DNA from: Rhizophagus clarus
Lineage: Eukaryota; Glomeromycota; Glomeromycetes; Glomerales; Glomeraceae
Reading direction: 5' to 3'
Assembly (NCBI GenBank): GCA_015698045.1
Contig: BLAL01000193.1
Location: 310,001-374,000 of the forward strand
Length of the DNA: 64,000 bases
Part shown: one piece after another, positions 45,223 through 57,409 of the stretch
Numbering within the stretch: the stretch's first letter is position 1
Layout of the letters: each line of letters starts with the position of its first letter
The notes under the pieces: model-generated
The model's database searches: none
What the model saw: only the letters and a program-made list of their open reading frames with translations
Told to the model about the DNA's origin: nothing
Made by a program: the position numbers and the translations under genes

Positions 45223-46089
45223 ATTTATATAGTATGCGAATCGGACATAATGATGTAACTATGATAGTATGATACTTACGATATATAGTAAAGGATGAAT
45301 TTTTTCTAAAAAAAATTACCTGTCGTAATGCCACAAGAATAATATTCTCACGAAAATGACAATAGCGGTAAGTTTACTATTCTTAAAGATTGTCGATTAT
45401 CATTATTTTTTATTTGCTCTTTATTGAACGCCAACAAGGATAGTACTCTAATCTAATATATGGCAAGATTTATAATATAAACTATTCGCGAATCGTCGAT
45501 TATCATTCAGACAATGGAAGTCTTTAAAAGGAATAGTTAATACCGGATTAATAGTGTTACGAAGTCGCAGTAACTTGGTGTGTTCAGGTATCACTTCATC
45601 TCATCGAGTGTACTGAAACATTAAAATGATACTAGTAAACTTAACGGAATAACACAATAATTGTATGTTTACAAATTTAGATCAAATTCCTACCTATACA
45701 ATGAAAATTTTATTTGCATCTTTAGGATGACTCCCGTTAATCATAAGCGATGTCTCACGTCTTGCAGATATATCTCTCATAGCATTGGAATGATTCTTAT
45801 TCTTGTTCATACACATCTTCTATTCGAAGGGACTACAATAAATGTGATGAACTGAAAGACTATTATTCTACAACACCACTGCTAATCTGTTTTATTTCAA
45901 TAAATTTTTTCTAGTTACGATACCTCTTTGACTATAAATATTCGAGTATATTGCAGAACTATAAAGAAATTGTTATCCTGCATTACAAGTATAGGAAAAA
46001 ATGACGTAATGGTGATCATAATAGTGTTGCGGCAATATAACATGTGACTAAGAAGGATCAGTTAAGTCACATGATTGCGGATCAATGTT

Positions 46090-47785
46090 TCGAATGTTAA
46101 ATATGTTAAATATGTTAAATATGTTAGAAGAAAAAAAAAACTCTTTCCCCTTTCCTTCATTTTATTAAAAAAACTGCAGTAAAAATTTTATAATATTATG
46201 ATGGAGAGCCAAAACTTCTATTCAGTATTAGCAGACGTACAAGAAGAAGTTACTAAGGACAACCCAGTCCATAACAACGTACAAGAGATTTTTTTCAACA
46301 CATTTTCCGCTCTTATAAGTGGAGCGCTAGAAACATTACTGCAAGGTTTTTGCCAAAGGCCCTACGATGACCAAATAGCAATACTAGTCAACACCTTTGG
46401 TGAAGGCGCCCACCCAAGAACTACCAAAGCCTATCACAACGGTTAGCAGACCCTGGTCCCCTAATATCAATACTCTTCAACCTCAGTGAAAAAGCTGCTA
46501 AAGAAGCCCTTATACCAGTTTTTGGTTATTTGGACTGCCTAATGGACAAAACATCGACCGTTAGCGAAAACCCTGAAATTGAAGATCACTCACGTGATGA
46601 GATGGACGATATAATATTAGATACCAATCAACAATCTTCTAGGATAATATCGGAGGAAATACCCAAGCCTATTCCTGTTCAAGCTAGCTCCTTGACGCTG
46701 ACTTCCAAATCTGGTAAAGATAAGTCAGGGGCGTGGTCCCCAGAAACTCTCCTCACACACCTTACTACCTGGGGACAAGTCGCATCGATGTCTATCAAAG
46801 CGCAACATAAATATTGTACTGTTCGCCTAAAGATAGCCTTCAATGATTTCACTCTTCAAGCGTTCGATGGAGGGAAATGGTGTCATCAACTACATAACCT
46901 TGAAGTTCACTGGTTCCCTGAGCGATGAACTCTCAAACAAAGACATAACTGATCTATGTTCACCGCAAAAGTAGAAGGACTACCAGTGTCTGTAACTACA
47001 GACCCTCTACTTATCCAGGATTATGATAAACGAGATTCTTTTTTTAAGGATCAAGGCCTTAAGGCCTATAAATTCCTCAAGCAAGGTACTGACCGCGTGA
47101 CATTGTTAGGATACTTCGAAAACTACAAGGATTTAAAGATGGCGTTAGAATCCCCCTTTGTCTATGAAAGAACTGAGTTCAAATGGTATCGTACAAGCGA
47201 TCGTCCTCCTAAGAAGAATTCTGGTAAGAATTCGGCATGGTCATCTCAAAAACGCTCTAAGAAGGATAGTGAAGCCCAAGGTTTGTTCAAGTCTTCGTCA
47301 AAGCCGGGTTCGTCACGTTCAGTGAATCACAACCCCCAGTCCAAGAATAAGAAGCAGAAGACAGCTAACTCCACTCTGGACAAAGCGGACATCCTGAAGC
47401 TGGTGTTAGCACTTTTAAATTGATTGTAGTAGATTAGGAGTTTTTTTTTATATAGCTTATTTGTCATTTTCTTAGTGGTGTAGTGTTTGTAGTTTACCCC
47501 TTTTAATATAGCCTTCTATCCTATTGTAGTTCTCTCATTTTACTAACCGATTTTTATTTGTTTTTATCCTCACCGTTAGCTACAAAGTTAATCTTTAGAT
47601 TAACTTTGCGACTTTTGGGGTCGATTTACCATTAACGGCGGGTTGGCCTGGGTTCAGGTAACCAGTCCTGTCTTGGGTAGTGTACATACGCTTTGCTAAG
47701 TTTAGATAGTAATTTCTTCTCTGTCTTCGACCTGTAAAGGTATCCCACAACTTGCTTCAGTTAAATAAATAAATAAATAAAATGT
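46090..47785 (+). mobile_element. LINE-type retroelement carrying only an ORF1-like region, broken
   Basis: This 1.7-kb segment is clearly GC-richer than its surroundings. Its coding region (about 46198-47423) opens MMESQNFYSVLADVQEEVTK and has a middle part rich in Ser/Asp and a basic C-terminus (RSKKDSEAQGLFKSSSKPGS). The last part resembles nucleic-acid-binding ORF1 proteins of LINEs. About 340 bp of untranslated DNA follows, then a (TAAA)n tail typical of target-primed retrotransposition. No reverse transcriptase and no long terminal repeats are present, so it is a short non-autonomous derivative. It is broken in a small number of places and looks fairly young. It sits inside an ATGTTAAAT microsatellite. 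Confidence 0.6.
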
Positions 47786-47905
47786 TAAATATGTTAAACA
47801 TATGCAATATGTGCAATATATGCAATATATGCAATATGTGCAATATGTGCAATATGTGCAATATGTTTAATTTGTTAAATATGTTTAATTTATTAAATAT
47901 GTTAA
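47781..47905. repeat. ATGTTAAAT / ATGTGCAAT microsatellite
   Basis: Nine-base steps alternate ATGTTAAAT and ATGTGCAAT. The same array is found as four units at 46089-46124 on the other side of the retroelement, so one array was split by the insertion. Confidence 0.8.
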
Positions 47906-48296
47906 ATATTTTTAGTGTAGTTTTAGTAGTTATAAAAACGCGTATGTTCACCCTGTTGTAAAAAGTTAATTAGATAGCATTTTTTACGGATTAATAAAAA
48001 TTGGTTTATTAATAAAAAGTTATCTCGTTTATTGATTGTATTCTGACATTTTTTGTATTTTTAATTTGTGTTGTAAATCGTGACAGATTTACGGTTATTT
48101 TTTTTGGTTTTTTGTGTAACCTTCACAGATTTTGTTATAAGTGAATTATTCGTTATTTTATTATTATCTTTTATTTCATCTTTATTTATATTTAATTATA
48201 AACATTCCTTCTGCTACCACCACCATACATACCGCTTATCCCTTATAAGCACCCAAAGAACTGGCATAACAATAGCATCTTAAAATTTCTTGTTTC

Positions 48297-48865
48297 GGTG
48301 AGATTTCGTAACAGAGTTATTACTACGCGGCCATTAGGTTGGGCATCTCATTGGTCGCCAAGTGAATTTTTGCGCAATGCATATTATCATGCTCAAAATC
48401 AAGATGGTTCTTTTATAGTCAATATTTATGATAACGAAACATCAAGAATCGTAACTAAATATATAAGATGTTGATCTTGATAAACGATACTAAAGATTAA
48501 ACAACCATATAGTGGTCGATTATCATCATATATGACATCGGTTGTAGGAGAAAAGTTTCAACTTCTTTGAAATATGAATGCATTAGCGATTTTGATGAAT
48601 TTATCAAATGTAACATTGAACGAACGAAACCCTCTGCTTTACGTGATTCTTTTAGCCACAAAAACAAGGTTAGAGAGGTGCTGACAAATGGAATGGTACC
48701 GTTCTGCTACCATTGTACTTCAGCAGAGCGCTATTTTTAGTCCTAATGTTGGTTCCGGTTTGAAGCAGATGGGTTTTTGGACTTTTATGTGAATGGTTCT
48801 TTACGCTGGAGGATGAACTTTTACGTGAAGGCATGAATATGCAGGTTCATTTTAACAGTAATTAA
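48297..48865 (+). pseudogene. relic of the unrecognised gene, unit C copy
   Basis: Homolog of 37568-38173 with the same pieces (VRFRNRVITTRPLGWASHWS, then NAYYHAQNQDGSFIVNIYD), lacking the ADELE residues present in unit A. It is broken before and after the cysteine-rich part. Confidence 0.5.
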
Positions 48866-49780
48866 TAACATACCTAATTCAATAGATAATGACAAGGGAG
48901 TCTCAAAACTTTGAAAATTAAATGATATTTATTGTTCTGCTAATTGATTTTTTTTTTTTTTTTTTCAAAATGAAAAAGTAAAAATATAAATAACGAATTT
49001 ACAAATTAATTTTATTGTCATTTTTAGTGTATTTATCAATTTCTAAAAAAAGACTCATTGATAATTCTTAGAATTAAAATTTTGAGCATTTTCACTAACA
49101 GAAATCAACAAAAAATTTATTTTTTGCTTGTGTTAATTGTGCGGCAGATCTTTCGCCTTTTCTTCAGAAAAAATGTTAACGTCACCAAATAATGATGAAT
49201 CTGATATTTACTGTTACCATCCATTTAGTGAGTGAGTCATTCGTTTCATATTCTAGATTTCGTTATTGTTTCATCCGTGTTGGATTTACAAACTTGGGGA
49301 CTGGGCGCAATTTTTTTTCGTGACGGCGGCCTTATACAAGATTTAATTTTTAATTAGATCTCTCTTGGATTAAATTAAATTTTTCGTCCCTGGTCTGATT
49401 AAGCTTTCACTCACGGAAATTGGATTTATATATTATATTTCATAATCTCCAATCGTTACGACGTAATTATTTTATCTGTGCGTTAAAAACAATCGACGTT
49501 AAAAATAACACCATCAGGAAAATCGTAAGAATCCTCAAAATGTTCGGTTAACTCGGCAAGTTTTGAGTCCAGATAAATGTACTATATATGTTAATTTTTT
49601 AGTGTGATTTCTTATTAAATATCGACTTTTTTAAGAAATAAAATATCAAATTAAAAAAAAAAATCAATAAAATACCATTCGTAAATACGTAATAAAAACT
49701 TTATTCTACTTAATTAAATTATTCGATTCACATAGTTTGTCTATTATTGCATATTATTTAAAAGATACTTACAAAATTAT

Positions 49781-51464
49781 TTAATTTCTTAATTTAATTT
49801 CAACTAATAATTCATTACATGCAGTTACAGCTTCAGAATAGGTTTTTAAAGGAGCTTCCTTATCTACCAAATCAATTTCATATTTTCTAAATAATAAAGC
49901 TATTAAACCAACTAATTCAACCATACCTAATTTTCTACCCGCACAAATTCTTAATCCTCTACCAAAAGCAATAAATGAATTTTTCTTTGGTTCAAAATCT
50001 TCAGCTAACCATCTATCAGGATTAAATTTATCAGGTTCATCCCAATATTCTTTATTATGATGAATAGCATCAATATTAATTCTAAATAATGTTTCAGGTG
50101 GCCATTGATAACCTCCTATTTCATCGGATTTTTCAAGACACCTTGGTAACGAATTTACGACCGAAAAAATTCGTGATACTTCTTTTACAATCGCTTCACA
50201 ATATTTTAAATTATTAATATCATTTTCGGTAATTGGTCGTGTTTTATCACCTTGAAAGATTCTATCAATTTCATTTAACATTTTCTTTTTAACATCCGGA
50301 TTATTTGCAAGATAATAAATAATGTATGAAAACGTATTCGCAGTCTGCTTAAGATAATAAATAAAACTGTTAAAAATAATATTCAAAACAAAAAACTTAA
50401 GAAGCAAAATACTAAAAAATATACTCACAGTATCAGTTCCAGCAATTATTCCATCAAATATGATGCCACGAATTTCAAGATCAGTCATAGGTCTCATAAC
50501 TTCTTTATTATCATTTTTATTATAATTAAGATCACGAGGAGTATCTGCAATAATTATTGTTGTCAACAAATCGTTTGATAAAGGTTTATCTAATGGAGTA
50601 TTTTCAATTTTTTGTCTACGTCTCTTGATAATTGAATCCAATCTTTGATTTATAAAATCGAGACTTTGAATAAATTCATCCGATTTATTCTTAAAATAAG
50701 GAAAATAATGTCGTAAAAAAGGAGAAACGAATTGAAACATTAATGTACCCTTGAAAAGGTTACGAATTGCACGAACAAATTTTACAGTATCATCAATTAA
50801 TGCAGATGGTCGTTCTGCTTTTTCATTCTCACTAATTTCATTAAAATATCCTGCCATCGTATAAGATCGTTCACCAGTTAATATTACGAAGATCATATCA
50901 TTCGTAAATTGATTAAACCATGTAGAAATATCCATTTTATTCTTGTTATTTCCTTCTTTAAAATATAATTTATCCCAATAACCTTCTAATTCATTAAAAA
51001 TTATATTTATCAAATGAACAGCTTCGTTAGCAAATTTTGGTGATAAGATAGCTTGTGTAAAAAAATGACGATTATATCTCCATGATTTTAATTAATCCTT
51101 TTCCCAAGATTCCTAATTCATGAAATCCTTTACTATCCCTAGTAGAAAGTCTCTTAATAAATGGATTTCTTGATGAAGATAATAAAAGTTTTTCAAATTG
51201 TTCTACTCGATTTAAAATTATAATTCTTGAATCAAGTTGAACCTCGAATAAATCACCATATTTCTATTCAAAAAATTTTTTAACATTTCCACCATGGGTA
51301 ATATATAATTGAATTAAATTACCAAAGAATGGGTATGGAAAAGGACCAGGTAAAGGATTAATACGAGTAAAATATTTATAATAATAATTTGTCACATAAA
51401 TTATCAACGCGATACCTATCAATGAAAGGTAATCAATATTTTCAAATAATTTCGAAAAAATCAT
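49781..51464 (-). pseudogene. cytochrome P450, unit C, disrupted
   Basis: It starts MIFSKLFENIDYLSL at 51464 like copies A and B. Two lesions follow in exon 1. Loss of nine bases near 51265 turns FFEYNHKKYGD into FFE-stop-KYGD. A ~14-bp deletion near 51094 removes LFNQE and shifts frame. From 51013 the frame is open to the normal end, with AGTDT/TANT, EVSR, FNPDRW and FGRGLRICAGRKLG (Ala to Gly after the haem loop). The 84-bp, stop-free intron is retained as in copy A. Without the N-terminal third, the downstream frame cannot give a normal P450. It is a recent pseudogene, as the rest is barely diverged from copy B. Confidence 0.85.
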
Positions 51465-51648
51465 CTTATATGATATTTATTTTCTTAATAATAAAAAAAA
51501 AAAAATAATTTTATTGATATAACCAAATATTTGAAAAAAAGTGGTATATTTATATCATTTTTTACAATCAAAAAATTCCGTTTCGGAAAATTATAACCCT
51601 TAATTCAAAATAGACTACATGTCGTTGTGCCGCAGAAAAGTTATACTG

Positions 51649-51683
51649 CATGATGCGCAGCGTGCGCAGCAATTTGCGCAACA
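51649..51683 (-). promoter_or_regulatory. TGCGCA-type word cluster upstream of P450 C
   Basis: CATGATGCGCAGCGTGCGCAG and AATTTGCGCAAC lie upstream of the disrupted P450 start, homologous to the clusters of A and B. Confidence 0.33.
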
Positions 51684-52453
51684 TTAATCGGTATGCGAAT
51701 CTGACATAATGATGTAACTATGATAGAATGATATATATTAAAGGATGAATTTTTACTAAAAAAAAAAAATTACCTGTCGTAATGTCACAAAATGTCGTAA
51801 TGCCACAAAAACGAATAATATTCTCACGAAAATGACAATAGTGGTAAGTTTACTATTCTTAAAGATTGTCGATTATCATTATTTTTTATTTGCTCTTTAT
51901 TGAACGCCATACTTGAGCCACAAGGATAGTACTCTAATCTAATACATGACAAGATTTATCGTCGATTATCATTCAGACAATGGAAGTCTTTAAAGGGAAT
52001 AGTTAATACCGGATTAATAGTGTTACGAAGTCGCAGTAACTTGGTGTGTTCAGGTATCACTTCATCTCATCGAGTGTACTGAAACATTAAAATGATACAT
52101 TAATTAGTAAACTAAACGGAATAACACAATAATTGTATGTTTACAAATTTAGATCAAATCGCTACCTATACAATGAAAATTTTATTTGTAACTTCAAGAT
52201 GACTCCTGTTAATCATAAGCGATGCCTCACGTCTTGCAGATATATCTCTCACAGCATTGGAATGATTCTTATTCTTGTTCATATACATCTTCTATTCAAA
52301 GGGACTACAACAAATGTGATAAAACTGAAAGACTATTATTCTACAACACCACTGCTAATCTGTTTTATTTCAATAAATTTTTTCTAGTTACGATACTCTT
52401 TGACTATAAATATTCAAGTATATTGCAGAACTATAAAGAAATTGTTTATCCTG

Positions 52454-53509
52454 TTACCGCCAATTTAATATTACGTGTGTCACTTTTTACCTTCTTATAA
52501 ATAGATTCATAAATATGAACTCGTTCGCTTGTGTTCGATAATAAATACGGTTGCGTTAAATGAAATAGCACGGAAATTCAGTAGAATGGTTATACTTTCG
52601 GAATTGACCGTTAAATGAAAATTAATAACATATTTGTTAAAGAACTGTTCCAATTATTCATTAACTACTAGTCTACTACTTGAGACAAACAGTATAAAAA
52701 AAGCGATTATTAAGGTTAAGCTAATTTGAACCTAGGATGATGTTAATTTTAATTGGACTAATACAATATCCCATTTCTTTCCATTGTAAAATCATTTCGA
52801 CTCAAGTATCGTTCTTCACATTTTCTTCGTTTTCCTCATTTTGTTGCTCTTTGGTACATATTCGTTATAATACGAGTGGATCATTTATAACTGTTTGATA
52901 ATCCACAAATTCCTCATGTTCAGCCTTGTAGTTGGTCGTGATCATTACGCAAACCACTAATTAGTAATTAGCTTTTCGTTAATTGTCTCAACAGGGAAGG
53001 AGTATCCTCAAGTTCCTTGCAATTTTTTAACGTATAATTTGTTTCAAACACTTTGCATCCATTCAGCCTCGAATGTAGAATAGTGTCAGGAGTTCACGTT
53101 GAAAAGAGGTGTACATGCCCATAGCATTCCGAGCAATATTTGTCCCATGTTATTCCCACTCTCATTTGCCAAAGTTGAATAAAATTTTGTAAAACTCAAG
53201 AGACGATGTAATAATCCTAATAGTTATCGGATTGAATTAATTTTTCGTTCTCGTAGTGCTCCTCATTCGTGTTTTCGTTAGGTGATTGCGGGATAATTAG
53301 TTCCTGGCATAAATCTCAGCGTAACGATATCACATATTTCCGAAAGACTATTGATATATATACCATCGAATATACTGGCCACAGGCTTTTCGTCTCCCAT
53401 CTATACTAGCTTTTTACATATAAACTGTGGATGAGGACGCTCTGTATCATTGCCGTGATCATAAAATAAATGGGGTGTTGGTTATTCTTGCACCTGTATA
53501 GTAAAAAAA
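52454..53509. other. spacer with faint coding-like patches (minus strand)
   Basis: On the minus strand, about 53402-53298 reads MGDEKPVASIFDGIYINSLS without stops for 35 codons. A patch near 53040-52975 reads KNCKELEDTPSLLRQLTKS. The composition is less AT-rich than usual here. These may be remains of an old gene; no family was recognised. Confidence 0.3.
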
Positions 53510-54480
53510 TCTTTTTCTGTAAAGTGAACCAATTAATGCACTAAGTACCATTTGAAAAAATAATTAATAATGGCGCGAAGGTTAGCTTATTTAGCATAAA
53601 AATGTACTGTATTTATCATTTATTAGCACGAATATTTTTCTAAAAAGATTTTTTTTAAAAAAAAAATACAATAAGGAAATAAAGGTTAAGTCCTATTTTT
53701 AAACTATTTTAATTATTATTTATGAGTTTATTGCAGTGATGAATACAGTAGTTACGAGATTTTATCATCTTTGATGCTGGGCCACGTTTTTTCCTTACGT
53801 TAATTACGAAGTATTGTGTGTTATTTGTAATACAATCAAACAATAAATTTTAGTTTAATTTGTAATTATCATGTGCGTTAGTTTCATTAGGATTGAATGT
53901 TTGTTTTAAAACATAATTACATAAAGTATAAATTGTGTTTTTATTGTTTTTTGAAAATCTATTTTTGTTTATCAATTAACTCTTTTAATTGATGTCGCCC
54001 TTTGAATTTGTACCCTTATTATTGATAATATATCAATTATTACTTAAAATCAACATCTGTCAAATCGCGGATTACGGATTGATCGCATTATCCGTTAGAT
54101 TAACCCGATGGCTTATTGAATTTTTTTTTTTTTATCGGATTGAACGGACAATCCATCCGCAGATATCAAAGAATCGTTTTTTTAAACCGGATGAACCTTG
54201 TCATTGACCATCCGGCTGATGAATCGCGCCCTTAATTCAATTAATTCATTTATTTAAACTCATCTTTCTAATTTATCATTAAATAATTTACTTCGTTTCT
54301 TTTTTCAACGAATAAATATTTTCACGCTTATTTTACTAAAAAATTACGTCACTTCTCAAATACTTCTACTATATTTAATAATAATAGTAACAAATTTTAT
54401 GAGAATAGAATTCATCACATACTTTTTAAATTAAATTAAGAAAAAAATTAAATCATTTTCATACCCGCTCATTTCAAAGC
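53510..54480. repeat. long direct repeat, copy 1
   Basis: Homologous in the same orientation to 57410-58330. Shared blocks include CCAATTAATGCA / CAATTAATGCA, CGAATATTTTTCTAAAAAGA, GAGTTTATTGCAGTGATGAAT, ACGTTAATTA(...)ACGAAGTA and ATCATGTGCGTT. The two copies have many indels, so the duplication is old. The intact kinase gene lies between them. Confidence 0.7.
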
Positions 54481-55095
54481 TATGCTTGTTTTATATTTTA
54501 TTACAAAAAAATTGTTTCAAAATTCTCATAAACGAAGTTACTGTAACTCCTCTTCATTCATTTGAAGATTATTATTATAGTATACATGTAGTATTCAATG
54601 AACAATTAGATTACCACACACCCCTAAAAATTTTATTGCTTTTTCACTTTTATAATAATGGTTATTATTATATTTAATGATTGGATAAGTTAAAAAAAAA
54701 AAAGAATTATTATTTAAATTACAAACTAGGAAACTTGCAAAATAATTTACTACTCTAATCCTAGTGTTTAAATAATTCCACTAAAGATAAAAGAAAATAG
54801 CATAATATATTTAATGGGTAAAGTAATAAAAAAAATTATTTAAATCACCGGCTAAGAAACTTGTAAGCATCCTTATTAGTGTTAAATAATTCTAATAAAG
54901 ATAAAAATAATTTCCAATGAATATACTTTGAAGTAATACTACGAATTATAAATAAATTTACAATTTAATTTTCAACTGTTTTAATATGCATAATTAATTT
55001 ATAAATTAGTTAATTTATACCAAACATGTAAAATTAACTTTGTACATACTAAATACCTGATGGCTTAACTTTTTTACTTTATAAAAGGAAAAAAC
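54481..55095. other. 3' flank of the kinase gene
   Basis: AT-rich; a segment near 54700-54900 is repeated imperfectly (TTATTTAAATTACAAACTAGGAAACTTG and TTATTTAAATCACCGGCTAAGAAACTTG, about 140 bp apart). No gene is seen. Confidence 0.4.
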
Positions 55096-56893
55096 TCATT
55101 CAATATTATTTTCATCATCTTGATTTATTTCATTAAAGTCTACAAAACAATAAATAAATAAATAAAATATTAACAAAATAAAAGAACCGCAAGTCAAATA
55201 TCTTACCTGATTCGTCTAATTGACAATCAAAACATTCTGAAACTATAAATCAATTAATATATTATTAAAAAATTTATTAATTATACTAGTTACAAATAAA
55301 GCATAATTACTTACGTAATACTGATTGAATAGCATCTATTAAAAAAAATAATTAGTAATGTAGATATTTTCTATTACCAAATTTAAATTAAATTACCTGA
55401 ATTTACTGGTTCTGGGAGATTTTTGAAATTTAAAAGTCTACTAGTATAGATTGCTTGTGGATGTGTTTGAATATTATTGGATCTTTTTTCACTTGATCCG
55501 TTTAACTTGATTTTATCATCATATTCATCCATTTGAGAATGATACTTATTCTGTTCAAAATACAATTTCTCAAGTTTTTGATATAATTCTCTAGCAGTTG
55601 GTCTATTTTCTGGTTTAGCATCCCAACATTTAGTAATCAAATCTGCAAGTAATTTTGGTGTATATTTAAAAATATTTGGTCTAAGTCCTTTACATATTTT
55701 AATAGCTAAAGCATGATTATGAGGAACATTATTATAAGGTGTTTCTTCAGATATATATTCATTCATTACTATTCCAAATGAATAAATATCAGATGCTTTT
55801 GTATATTGATATCCTCGTAAAACTTCTGGTGCCATATAAGGTAATACTCCATAAGTTCCTTCTTTTTTAACTGATTGATTTTCATTATTTGCTGGTTGAC
55901 ACATTCCTAAATCACTTATATATGGAATAGTAGCAAATAATATATTGCCTGAATGGAAGTCTTTATGAATTTTCCCAGCATTATGAATATTTAGAAGTCC
56001 AATTGCAATTCCCATCAACTTACTAATTTTTGAATAATAATTTGATTCATTATTCAAATAGTAATTTCTCAAATTTCCATTTTCACAATAATGTAAAACC
56101 ATCATATAATCTTTGGTACTTGGATCTTGAGTTATTCCATAGCATTGTATAACTTTCCAAATATAAATCTGAAGATAAGATTTAACCTAATAAAAATATT
56201 GAAAGTGAATTTTTTAACTAATTATAAACAAATAAAAATAAACTACATCACTTAATTTAATTACCTCATTCAAAAATTCTGTACTTATACAAGAAGAATT
56301 ATCCAAACTTTTTAACGCAACTTTAAATTCACCAGTCCTTATCCACTTTTGATTTTCAATATCCCAAGATGAAATACATCCTTTAAGCCATTCAGCTGAA
56401 TATATTTTACCAAATCCACCTCTAGTAATATAAGTAATATCTTTAAAATTTTCAAAAGGTATCCATTCAAGACATTTTGTACGATATACAGCATTAAGTT
56501 GTGATTGTTGTATAAGTACATCAATATCTTTATTTTCACTAGTCCAATTTTTAAAATTATCCTTAAATCTTTTAGCATTACAGGGTTGACACCATTCCCA
56601 TCCTGTTCCAGGTTCATTACATTCTCCACATATTCCATATACTTGTTTTCTTGTTTCTAAATCTTCCATATAAATTATTTTTTCGTCTGCTTCTTCTGCT
56701 AATTCAGTATTTGAAGTTTTTGAACCAATAGTCGAAATTAAAACATGATCCTTTTAAAATAAATGATTCAAAACCTATTATTATTCAAATTATAAAATTC
56801 AACAATTAATAATAAAATAAATTGTTTTACCTGATATCCATTAAATGTATAACTCTTATTCCATAAATTTCTTTTATTTTCTATAGGATTCAT
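55096..56893 (-). CDS. TKL-type protein kinase, intact six-exon gene
   Basis: Exons on the minus strand: 56893-56831, 56750-56265, 56186-55397, 55335-55315, 55236-55207 and 55139-55096. All introns are GT...AG and all phases match, giving 477 residues. Exon 1 encodes MNPIENKRNLWNKSYTFNGY. The paired CxxC motifs are C62/C65 and C75/C78 (CGECNEPG, CQPC). Kinase domain: glycine loop TRGGFGKIY (130-138), ATP lysine K168 in VALKSL, catalytic loop HKDFHSGN (257-264, Lys in place of the usual Arg), DLG (275-277) for DFG, APE (302-304), RPTA near the end. The C-terminal micro-exons encode an acidic tail (CFDCQLDESDFNEINQDDEN). The HKD and DLG variants lie in essential motifs but keep the catalytic and metal-binding Asp, so activity is plausible. 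It probably acts in cytoplasmic signalling; the ligand and substrates are unknown. Confidence 0.93.
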
Positions 56894-57409
56894 TTTTGAT
56901 ATTCTTACGTTAAATTGATTGTTTTGTGTTGAATATATTAGTTATATTTTGATATATTTATTAAATTGGAAGATCATATAATAAAAAAAAAAATTGACGG
57001 AATTTCAAATAAATTTATAAACTCTTGTGCAATGTGTTACAAACATTCAACAAATATTTATAAATATAGTATTGATCAACATAAAACAAAGAACGACCGA
57101 TTGAATGAAACCAAATAAAAATTTCGCATAAACATTGAAAAAAATGACTTACAAATTTGGAAATTTTCGTTTAAAATTAAATTGGAAGTTCCTACTATTT
57201 GTCATAAAATTACTCGATATTATATAGCTAAATTTATAACGATATTTTTTTGAATGTACTGTACTTTGCCGATCTGTCGTGTTATAAATGGCTTAAATTA
57301 ATAGTTAGTTTACGATAACAAAATGGTTTGTACTAACTGTTTACAGACTATAAATCTTAATATAAAAAAAAAATGAAATGTCATTAGTATATCTGCAGTT
57401 GAAAAGTGG
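56894..57409. other. promoter region and spacer upstream of the kinase
   Basis: AT-rich, with an oligo-A tract at about 56982-56992, roughly 95 bases upstream of the start codon. No gene is seen. Confidence 0.4.

Larger units (their letters stand above)
41751..46022. repeat. tandem triplication, unit B
   Basis: Same gene order as unit A with small indels. Its right end is separated from unit C by an extra ~2.25-kb block (46023-48270). It shares with unit C the segment near 45404-45500 (TTTGCTCTTTATTGAACGCC) that unit A lacks. Confidence 0.9.
46023..48270. other. extra block between P450 units B and C
   Basis: Units A and B join directly (…CATAATAGCAGCTTAGAATTTC…), but here about 2.25 kb interrupts the same junction, between CATAATAG at 46015-46022 and CAATAGCATC at 48271. 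The block contains a CATGTGACT...AGTCACATG hairpin (46039-46072), ATGTTAAAT microsatellite on both sides, and the GC-richer retroelement described separately. The rightmost ~320 bp is AT-rich with no gene. Confidence 0.75.
48271..52453. repeat. tandem triplication, unit C
   Basis: Third copy of the ~4.2-kb unit, closest to unit B. Homology stops near 52453 (ATTGTTTATCCTG), where unique sequence begins. Confidence 0.9.

Noticed and set aside
47757-47951. Minus-strand frame rich in HILHILHIL
   Set aside because: Pure microsatellite translation.
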